Assembly: GCA_030590185.1 (NCBI GenBank)
Contig: JAUUZB010000358.1
Location: forward strand, 1-5,481
Direction of reading: 5' to 3'
From: Deltaproteobacteria bacterium
Lineage (GTDB): Bacteria > Myxococcota > XYA12-FULL-58-9 > JAUUZB01
DNA: 5,481 nucleotides
The position numbers and the translations under genes were made by a program. Position 1 is the stretch's first letter, and each line of letters starts with the position of its first letter. Of this stretch, positions 1 through 5,481 are shown piece by piece. The notes beneath the pieces are model-generated. The model ran no database searches. It saw nothing but the letters and a program-made list of their open reading frames with translations, and was not told the origin of the DNA.

Positions 1-2681
1 CGCGCGTAGTTGATGGGGTCGGCCGGGTCGATGACCATTTGGGCGATGGTGAACAGGCGGCGCAGGCTCGGGGTCTGGCGCCGGAAGCCGAAGCCCTCCT
101 GGAGCACCTTGAGGTCGTCCCCCTTGCGGTAGGTGATGCCCTGAAATTTTTCGAAGTCGATGTTCTCGAAGGTATCGATACTTCGGTAGGCCTCGGTGTC
201 GCCGGCGCGGTAGAGGTCGATGCGGATGCGATCGAAGGTGTCGGCGGGGACCCGTAGCCGGAAGGGATTGATGACCCCGCTTTCCTCGTTGCCGCGCAGG
301 ACTACCTCGTCGAATTCGCCGTTGTCGAGGTTGGTGACCTGCATCCGGTCGCCGATGGCGAGGCGTTCACTGCCGCTGCCATCGTCATTCTCGAGCCCGG
401 GATCCGGGACGGTGGCGATGTTCAGTTGCTTCTCGTCGTTGACGTCGAGCAGGTCGAACTTGAGATCGTAGCGGCCCACCACCGAGCCGGAGGGTTGGCC
501 GATGATCGTCGGGCCGAACAGTGGCAGGTAGACCGCCTGCACCACGCCGCCCTGGTAGCTGCGTAGGCCGAGCTGTACCAGGCCGCCGCCACCCGCGGTG
601 GGTGCGGAGGCGATGATCGCCGGCTCCGAGGGAGCGACTACGGCGCTCATGATGCCGCCGAGGGATTGCCCAAAGATGCTGTAGCCCTGCTCGCCGCCGA
701 TGTCCGCCACGCCGTCGCCGTTGAAGTCGCCGGAGATCTCGTCGCTGCCGTCACCGTCGACGTCGACCGGCATGACGCCAGTGCCGAAGGCGCGCATCAT
801 CCGGATCGCTTGGTAGTGGTCGACCATCGACTGGCGCACCACGTCGCGGGTGTGAAAGGTGTTGGCGCTCCAGAAGTCGCCGCCGGAGTCGGTCAAGTCG
901 TCGGCGTTGAGATCCCGGCCACGACCCATGAACAGCGCTTCGGCGAGGCGCTCGAGGTCGTACTTGGCGAGAAGTCCCTCGGCGATTTGAACATACAACA
1001 AGGCCCGCGGCAGGCCGTGTCCATAGGCGTCGATGCTACAGGTGGCCAATCCAAAGCGGCCGAGGCTGCCGGCGAAGCCGAGGCTCTCAAAGCGCGACGA
1101 GGTATAGCCGTGGCTGTAGAATGTTACCGGGAAGGGCTGCTGGTGCCCGCCGCGCTCCTTGGGGATGGCGCAGGTAACGTACACTTCTTCGCGGCCGTAG
1201 TTGGCGGCGCCGCTGACCGGGTTGATGTCGAACACCCCGAGGTCGTTCTCGAGGAAGGCGGGGCTCTCAAAGGAGAAGAAGACGAAGTAGTCGATGTAGT
1301 CGACGTAGGCCTCGAACATCGGCGTGAGGCTCGTGGGGTCGAAGCCGAGTTGGTCCGCGACGATATCGTCCTGCAGCGCTTCGATCAGACGCTCCGCCTT
1401 GAGTACGTGGGTGTTGAACGGCTCGGCGTCAGGATCGGGCGGCTCCGGCGGATCGGCTGGCACCGGATCATCTTCGATTTGGACGATCGCCGAGGGAAGG
1501 GCGGGGAACTGGCCGCTGAGCCACTCGAAGGGGCCTTCGCCGTACAGGCCGGCGCGGAGCTCCGTGGTGGCGAGGGTGATGCTCTGGGTGGTGAAGGTCC
1601 AGGCAAAGGCCACGTCCTCGACGGTGATCCCGACCGAGCCGAGCAGATCGTCGGCGACCAGCGGTTCCAGGGCCGCGGTTTGCTGGAGGTGGTTCACCCA
1701 GGGGAAGGGTGAGCGGATGGGGGAGGCATTTTCTTGACCGACGATCTGCCGGGTGAACACGACCGCGTAGGTGGTGGCCTCGTCGAGGGGGAAGACCGGC
1801 CGGAAGATCAGGGTTTCGGTCTCGAGCTCGTAACAGGTGATCAGGTCGAAGTATTGCCGGACCTTCTGCTCAGCATCGCCGCCGTAGAGTGGCGCGAGCT
1901 GCTCGACGTACGGGTCGAGCCGCGCGTAGTCGTCCTGCAACACCTCGCCCCACAGGTTCGGTACGTCGCAGATGCCGTCGTCGTCGAAGTCGACGAACCC
2001 GAGGTCGAGGTGTCCATCATTATCGATATCCTCGGAGAACTCGTCGTCGATATCGAGCAGGCCGTTGCCATTGAGGTCCTCGCTGGGATCACACTCGCCG
2101 TCGCCGTCGAAATCCTCGGCGATGGTCTCGAACAACAGATTGCTGGCACCGGCGTGGGGGTCGGCCGGGAAGTATTGCGAGGGTTTCTCTAGCCCGAGGG
2201 GGAAGCGCGTCTTGCCGAGGTCGTCCGGCCCGGCGCCGAGGTCCACCGGCACCTGATCGCCGAAGTTCGGAGAATCCGGATCGACGTTGAGCAAATAGAT
2301 GGCGTCGTTGGTCGGGTCCCCGTCGCTCTGCAGGCGGTGCAACGTGACGATGTCGATGCGCTCCTCAAACTGCACGTAGAGCGGCGCGTAGGTACCAAAG
2401 CCGTCGAGGCCGTCGATCAGCCCGCGCAGGTTGCGCTCGTGCTGAGTCGGCGCCACGGTGGTGACGTTGACCCGTCGGCCGGTGGGGGAGAACAGGTCGG
2501 TGCGGGTTCCCACGTCGTTGGGGAACGGGATCTCCGGCATCGGCTCGGCGTCGAGGTCCCAGCTGATCAGCGGGCCCGTGTCCGCCGGGTTGCGCTCACC
2601 GAGGCCGTCCAAGGCCGCCCCACCAGAGTAGCAGGAGTAGGAAAAGACCAGGGCCAGAACACTGGCTGCCCACCATCTCAT
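1..2681 (-). CDS. Probable exported alpha/beta-hydrolase lipoprotein, bacterial virulence-factor lipase type (3' end beyond window)
   Basis: The frame is open from the ATG at 2681 to the left edge, giving 893 visible codons and no stop. An N-terminal hydrophobic stretch (MRWWAASVLALVFSYSC) ends at Cys17, suggesting a lipoprotein signal with an atypical lipobox. Residues about 49-370 resemble the Lipase_bact_N-type region seen in large exported lipases: PFPNDVGTRTD near 52-62, TYAVVFTRQIVG at 304-315 and WTFTTQ at 361-366. A Pro/Asp-rich linker spans 404-421. The alpha/beta-hydrolase part follows, with SHGYTSS (His524, oxyanion-hole type motif), IDAYGHG (Asp551) and the nucleophile elbow GQSLGG with Ser673. 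The catalytic His is not assigned and probably lies past the edge. Asp-rich calcium-type loops lie at 190-239 and 640-663. The family assignment is from motif memory; the substrate (triglyceride, phospholipid or other ester) is unknown. The start is supported by GGAGG seven bases upstream. It is probably co-transcribed with the ceramidase-like gene. Confidence 0.82.
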   Translation of the reverse strand, partial: MRWWAASVLALVFSYSCYSGGAALDGLGERNPADTGPLISWDLDAEPMPEIPFPNDVGTRTDLFSPTGRRVNVTTVAPTQHERNLRGLIDGLDGFGTYAPLYVQFEERIDIVTLHRLQSDGDPTNDAIYLLNVDPDSPNFGDQVPVDLGAGPDDLGKTRFPLGLEKPSQYFPADPHAGASNLLFETIAEDFDGDGECDPSEDLNGNGLLDIDDEFSEDIDNDGHLDLGFVDFDDDGICDVPNLWGEVLQDDYARLDPYVEQLAPLYGGDAEQKVRQYFDLITCYELETETLIFRPVFPLDEATTYAVVFTRQIVGQENASPIRSPFPWVNHLQQTAALEPLVADDLLGSVGITVEDVAFAWTFTTQSITLATTELRAGLYGEGPFEWLSGQFPALPSAIVQIEDDPVPADPPEPPDPDAEPFNTHVLKAERLIEALQDDIVADQLGFDPTSLTPMFEAYVDYIDYFVFFSFESPAFLENDLGVFDINPVSGAANYGREEVYVTCAIPKERGGHQQPFPVTFYSHGYTSSRFESLGFAGSLGRFGLATCSIDAYGHGLPRALLYVQIAEGLLAKYDLERLAEALFMGRGRDLNADDLTDSGGDFWSANTFHTRDVVRQSMVDHYQAIRMMRAFGTGVMPVDVDGDGSDEISGDFNGDGVADIGGEQGYSIFGQSLGGIMSAVVAPSEPAIIASAPTAGGGGLVQLGLRSYQGGVVQAVYLPLFGPTIIGQPSGSVVGRYDLKFDLLDVNDEKQLNIATVPDPGLENDDGSGSERLAIGDRMQVTNLDNGEFDEVVLRGNEESGVINPFRLRVPADTFDRIRIDLYRAGDTEAYRSIDTFENIDFEKFQGITYRKGDDLKVLQEGFGFRRQTPSLRRLFTIAQMVIDPADPINYA
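693..764 (-). other. Two calcium-type loops just before the lipase nucleophile
   Basis: Residues 640-663 read DVDGDGSDE followed by DFNGDGVAD, two consecutive EF-hand-like loops. They end ten residues before the catalytic-type Ser673 of GQSLGG. In an alpha/beta hydrolase this is the stretch entering the strand that leads to the nucleophile elbow, so bound calcium could order or gate the active site. The position is read directly; the role is inference. Confidence 0.6.
1965..2114 (-). other. Asp-rich calcium-loop cluster in the lipase N-terminal region
   Basis: Residues 190-239 of the lipase-type protein contain four consecutive Dx[DN]x[DN]G-like loops: DFDGDGECD (190-198), DLNGNGLLD (202-210), DIDNDGHLD (218-226) and DFDDDGICD (231-239). 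Their regular spacing of 12-16 residues resembles thrombospondin type-3 or dockerin/EF-hand calcium-binding loops. Two loops carry a Cys (197 and 238) that could pair. Calcium binding is inferred from the pattern. The DNA shows a loose GTC/GTCGTC periodicity only because Asp codons dominate. Confidence 0.7.
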
Positions 2682-2688
2682 GACGAAG

Positions 2689-2693
2689 CCTCC
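2689..2693 (-). promoter_or_regulatory. Shine-Dalgarno sequence of the lipase-type gene
   Basis: The minus strand reads GGAGG here, with seven bases between it and the ATG at 2681. This is a near-ideal ribosome binding site and fixes the start. It lies in the 45-base gap after the ceramidase-like gene. That gap has no inverted repeat followed by a T-run on the minus strand, so I see no terminator separating the two genes. Confidence 0.8.
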
Positions 2694-2726
2694 GTAATCA
2701 GAGGTGCTTCTATGCTCGGGGGGAGT

Positions 2727-4727
2727 CTATGGCAACGCTTCGAGGAGGTTGATGACGTGGCCCTCGAGGATGGGGCCGATGGAGACGCCCACCGAGTTGG
2801 TCTCTTCGTAGTGGTGACCCGGGGCGTCCTCGATGTAGGGCTGCCGCTCGTCCAGTTTGTAGTCGTAGCCCGGGATGATGTAGCCAAGCTCGTCCGGACA
2901 CAGGCCGAGCAGCCACTTGGTTGGCCGGGTCATGCGGTCCTCGAAGTAGGGTGGCCCCGGCGCCAGGGTGAGGTCGGGGGGATTGTATTCGTCGCTGCGG
3001 CACAGGCCCTCCTGGCAGCAGCAGTTGGTCGCCGAGCAAACGCGGCCGGGCAACAGCTCGGCGGTCTCACACTCGGCGTCGCCGTTGAGCCCGCAGGTTG
3101 CGTCGTCGGTGCAGGTGGTCGCCACCCCGTGCTCCTGGTTGTGCCAGCCGTCGATTAGATCCTGTACCGGATTTGTGTGGCTGCCGTCGTAGCCGCCGAC
3201 GAACCACTCCGGCAGTAGCTCGCCCGGCGCGGTGAGCATCTGCACGTCGCCGAGGTTGATCAGGGCGACCTCGGTCTCGAGGTTGGGTTGGTTGTCATCG
3301 GTGATCTGGGCGCTCTCGTCGAAGTCGAAGACGCAACGCCGGGGCACCACCGTGCCGGCCTTGTCGAAATCGCAGGCGCCGTAGAAGACGCCGGTGATAA
3401 ACATGGCGCGGTAGCCCCGGTTCTCCACCGGCACCATGAAGCTCTTGGTGGCAAAGGAGAGATCCGGGTCCACTAGCTCCTCGCCGTTGGCGCGCAGGAT
3501 GCGCAGGGCGTCGAGGCCGGCGATTTGGCCATAAGCCCGCGGCCGAGCGAAGAACGGATCGTCGGGGCTAGCGGTGTGCTCGTTGGTCTCGGCCATGGTG
3601 GTGCCGTCGAGGTCGATGATGTGGAGGTTGCCCTGGGACTGCATGCCGCCCACCGGGCCGTTGATGAACATGGCCATGCCGCCCTCGCCCGGGTCGGTGA
3701 AGCCGTCCCGGTCGATGCCGTCCTCAATCACCTCGCGCAGGTAGTGGACGAAGTCGCTCGAGATGTAGGCGTTCTTGTCGTCGAGGGACTCCGGGTGGCT
3801 GGTCCAGTTGACCACCGTGGCGATCACACCGTCGTCGCTGTTGCGCCGGAACTGGAGGATGCGCATCTCCGCGTCCATGACTACGGGATCGCGGCCGTCG
3901 TCGACGAGGTTGTAGAAGCCGATGCCGCCCAGGACGGCGGGGTTCGGGTGTCCGTCGGGGATGCCGGCGGCGGAGATGGCCGTCGCCTCGGCGAGGTCAT
4001 CGACCGCATCGCTGACCGAGTCGATGATGGCGGCGCGGACCGTCTCCATCCAGACCGGGTCGACGCCGGTGGTGCCTTCGTCGAATCCCCAGATGCCGAC
4101 GCTGTCCGGCGCCTCGTGGGTGTGGGTGGCCGCGACCAGCAACAGGTCGACGCCCAACTCGGCGCCGAGCTCCTCGCGGGCCAGCTTGACCGAGTCGTAG
4201 AAGTAGCCGACCAGGTCGACCGCGACTAGGGCCAGGGTGGTCTCGCCCTTGCGTAGGACCACCGCCCGCGCCCAGATCGGATCGTGCACACCCTGGGCCG
4301 GCCGGCCATTGCCGTAGCCCGCGATCCAGACCGCGTCGAAGAAGCCATTGCCGTTGGCGTCGTCAAAGCGCTCGACCCCGTCCGGCATGCTCCAGTGCCC
4401 GTTGAACTCACCGTCGAGCTCGCCGGCATCCGGCGCCACGTAGCCCACGTCGCCGGGGCAGAGGTTGTCGAGCCCGCAGTCGAGGAAGGTCTCGGTGACC
4501 GCCGGGGTGATGTCGCGCAGGCCGACGCCGACCATGAGCGGACCGTCCGCGTCGGCGCAGTCGGTGCCGGCGGTCGGGCAGAGCAGGTCGTAGGGCAGCT
4601 CTGCCTCTTCCGGATCCGGCTGATCCTCGGGGGGATCCGAGCAGGCTGGGTAGGCGGCCACCCCACCGGCGAGCAGGGCGAACAGGGCGGTCCGAGGGCG
4701 CCAGCGGCGCGGTCGCGGCCCGGCCAT
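2727..4727 (-). CDS. Neutral/alkaline ceramidase-like exported amidase, putative lipoprotein
   Basis: This 666-residue protein resembles the neutral ceramidase N-terminal family, zinc enzymes cleaving the N-acyl bond of ceramide. It starts with an Arg-rich signal and hydrophobic core ending at Cys29 (AAYPAC, a weak lipobox). Family marks in order are GVGLRDITP (67-75), GVHDPIWARA (146-155), AATHTHE (199-205), SHPES with His311, a glycine-rich nucleophile-type loop NGPVGGMQSQ (356-365), APGE with Glu503, and LGYIIP with Tyr616. Compared from memory with Pseudomonas aeruginosa ceramidase (zinc ligands His96, His204, Glu411, Tyr448; nucleophile Ser274), the THTH, His311, Glu503 and Tyr616 elements fit. 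The nucleophile Ser appears shifted by one residue. Extra segments are an N-terminal insert with an Asp loop (122-131), a second loop at 336-345, and a Cys-rich insert (539-576). Only 50 residues follow Tyr616, so the usual C-terminal domain is absent. Ceramide as substrate is unproven; another N-acyl lipid or amide is possible. Confidence 0.85.
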   Translation of the reverse strand: MAGPRPRRWRPRTALFALLAGGVAAYPACSDPPEDQPDPEEAELPYDLLCPTAGTDCADADGPLMVGVGLRDITPAVTETFLDCGLDNLCPGDVGYVAPDAGELDGEFNGHWSMPDGVERFDDANGNGFFDAVWIAGYGNGRPAQGVHDPIWARAVVLRKGETTLALVAVDLVGYFYDSVKLAREELGAELGVDLLLVAATHTHEAPDSVGIWGFDEGTTGVDPVWMETVRAAIIDSVSDAVDDLAEATAISAAGIPDGHPNPAVLGGIGFYNLVDDGRDPVVMDAEMRILQFRRNSDDGVIATVVNWTSHPESLDDKNAYISSDFVHYLREVIEDGIDRDGFTDPGEGGMAMFINGPVGGMQSQGNLHIIDLDGTTMAETNEHTASPDDPFFARPRAYGQIAGLDALRILRANGEELVDPDLSFATKSFMVPVENRGYRAMFITGVFYGACDFDKAGTVVPRRCVFDFDESAQITDDNQPNLETEVALINLGDVQMLTAPGELLPEWFVGGYDGSHTNPVQDLIDGWHNQEHGVATTCTDDATCGLNGDAECETAELLPGRVCSATNCCCQEGLCRSDEYNPPDLTLAPGPPYFEDRMTRPTKWLLGLCPDELGYIIPGYDYKLDERQPYIEDAPGHHYEETNSVGVSIGPILEGHVINLLEALP
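3000..3113 (-). other. Cys-rich insert of the ceramidase-like protein
   Basis: Residues 539-576 contain eight cysteines (539, 545, 553, 564, 569, 570, 571 and 576), including a CCC triplet. An even number in 38 residues suggests a small disulfide-bonded module in an exported protein. It sits between the predicted zinc ligands Glu503 and Tyr616, a span of 113 residues against 37 in the Pseudomonas enzyme as I recall it. The function is unknown. Confidence 0.65.
4335..4364 (-). other. EF-hand-like loop in the N-terminal insert of the ceramidase-like protein
   Basis: Residues 122-131 read DDANGNGFFD. From Asp123 this fits DxNxNGxxD, the first nine positions of a calcium-binding loop. It lies in an extra stretch of about 70 residues between the DITP motif and GVHDPIWARA, which also carries a Cys pair (84 and 90). 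The classical bacterial enzyme is much shorter here. Calcium binding is inferred from the pattern only. Confidence 0.5.
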
Positions 4728-4739
4728 CGTTAATGATCC
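4728..4739 (-). promoter_or_regulatory. Translational-coupling junction before the ceramidase-like gene
   Basis: The upstream TAA (4732-4730) is separated from the ATG at 4727 by only two bases. The only Shine-Dalgarno-like element is a weak GGA at 4739-4737, nine bases from the ATG. Ribosomes finishing the upstream gene probably reinitiate here, which would tie production of the ceramidase-like enzyme to its partner. Confidence 0.5.
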
Positions 4740-5481
4740 AGCAAGAGGTCGGCGATGGTGATCGTGTCGGGCAGGCTGACCAGCTCGGTGCTGCCGATCT
4801 TGGTCTTGGTGCCGCCGTCGTTCTCAAAGCCGAACACGGTGATGTCGCCCGGCGGCACGTTGGCAAAGGCCCACAGGCCGTCCTCCGAGGTCACCTTCTG
4901 GTCATCGGCCGGGAAGTTGTCTCTAAAGTAGAAGGTCCCGACCCGGTAGATCGGCGCGTCGCCGCAGAAGCTGTCCGGCGTGGTGGTGACGTGGCCGTCG
5001 ATGACGTGGGTGGAGACGTTGGCGACGCCGTAGTCGTTGCAGTCGGCCGCCTTGCCGGCCACGATGCCGAGGGTGGGATCCGGCGTGAACCCGACGATGC
5101 CGGGCACCAGGCCGTAGGTGGTCTGGGAGATCGTCATCACGTCCTGGGTGCCGCTGCCCGTGCGGGTGATGCGATTGAACTCGACCGCCGGTTTGGTCGG
5201 CGGCGCGATGGCCGAGAACTTGTGCGCCCAGATAGCGAAGAGGTGCTCGCATTCAATGTAGGGGAAGCTGACCACCCCCGCGGCGGTCGCTTCGGCCCAG
5301 TAACATTCCGGGTCAACCGCGGTGTCGTCGTCGGCGGCGGCGCAGCTCCCCGTGATGTCGGTGAGCACGCTCGCGTCGCTGACCTCGTTGCTGACGAACA
5401 GCACGACCGTGGTGCCGCCCAATACGCCGGTGGTGAGCCACTCATCCTCCTGGAAGTCGATGACCTGACCTTCGAAGGGGC
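4730..5481 (-). CDS. Hypothetical exported protein with carboxypeptidase-regulatory-like domains (5' end beyond window)
   Basis: The frame is open from the right edge to the TAA at 4732-4730, giving 249 visible residues. It continues upstream of the TTG at 5422 with no stop, so that TTG is unlikely to be the true start. The visible fragment begins PFEGQVIDFQEDEW and suggests two beta-sandwich modules. The second is clearer: GIVAGKAADCNDYGVANV opens it and SEDGLWAFANVPPGDITV closes it, the usual signature of carboxypeptidase-regulatory-like (transthyretin-type) folds. No catalytic motif is seen. Several Cys residues suit an extracytoplasmic location. The missing N-terminus should show whether it is a lipoprotein. 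It ends two bases before the ceramidase-like start, so the two are probably co-translated. It may be a surface or binding partner, but no function is established. Confidence 0.72.
   Translation of the reverse strand, partial: PFEGQVIDFQEDEWLTTGVLGGTTVVLFVSNEVSDASVLTDITGSCAAADDDTAVDPECYWAEATAAGVVSFPYIECEHLFAIWAHKFSAIAPPTKPAVEFNRITRTGSGTQDVMTISQTTYGLVPGIVGFTPDPTLGIVAGKAADCNDYGVANVSTHVIDGHVTTTPDSFCGDAPIYRVGTFYFRDNFPADDQKVTSEDGLWAFANVPPGDITVFGFENDGGTKTKIGSTELVSLPDTITIADLLLDH

Noticed and set aside
666..1712. Long plus-strand open frame of 348 codons opposite the lipase-type gene
   Set aside because: It is antisense to a gene with clear family motifs. Its product is a Val/Ala/Gly/Asp/Glu-rich low-complexity string typical of the complement of GC-rich codons, and no ribosome site or domain is evident.
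1965..2114. GTC/GTCGTC periodicity as a possible microsatellite or CRISPR-like repeat
   Set aside because: The units are irregular and in phase with Asp codons, with no conserved repeat-spacer structure. The pattern is explained by the protein loops.
1734..2192. Plus-strand open frame of 152 codons
   Set aside because: It is a shadow of the Asp-rich part of the lipase-type gene; its Val/Glu/Ile richness follows from reading Asp codons in reverse.
2682..2726. Possible terminator between the ceramidase-like and lipase-type genes
   Set aside because: No stem-loop with a following T-run is visible on the minus strand. The gap holds a C-rich run and the Shine-Dalgarno sequence only.
3525..4229. 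Plus-strand open frame of 234 codons opposite the ceramidase-like gene
   Set aside because: It has the same antisense Val/Asp/Ala/Gly-rich composition and lies opposite the conserved THTH and SHPES regions of the real gene.
5420..5422. TTG as the start of the right-hand gene
   Set aside because: The same frame stays open with domain-like sequence (GQVIDFQEDEW) to the window edge, and no signal peptide follows the TTG.

Overview
This 5.5 kb window is GC-rich and almost entirely coding. All supported genes lie on the minus strand and appear to form one transcription unit read from right to left. There is no rRNA, tRNA, CRISPR array, insertion sequence or recognisable integration site. High GC, probable exported lipoproteins with loose lipoboxes, and many Asp/Asn/Gly calcium-type loops suggest a Myxococcota or related former-deltaproteobacterial genome. 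That taxonomic guess is an inference; no marker gene is present.

Right to left in order of transcription: (1) 5481-4730 is the 3' part of a gene whose start lies beyond the right edge. Its visible product looks like an extracytoplasmic beta-sandwich protein with carboxypeptidase-regulatory-like modules. (2) After a 2-base gap, 4727-2727 encodes a complete 666-residue putative lipoprotein with the neutral/alkaline ceramidase N-terminal fold. Candidates for all four zinc ligands are recognisable, but the nucleophile loop is altered and there are several inserts. (3) After 45 bases holding a good Shine-Dalgarno sequence, 2681-1 encodes a large putative lipoprotein of the bacterial virulence-factor-lipase type, an alpha/beta hydrolase with a GQSLGG nucleophile elbow. 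It runs off the left edge.

The natural reading is an exported lipid/ester-hydrolysing cassette: an amide hydrolase of ceramidase type and an ester hydrolase of lipase type, both probably membrane-anchored, with a structural or binding partner upstream. Substrates are not proven by sequence. The most notable features are the EF-hand/thrombospondin-type-3-like Asp loops in both enzymes, one of them just before the nucleophile strand in each, and the Cys-rich module placed between two predicted zinc ligands of the ceramidase-like protein.
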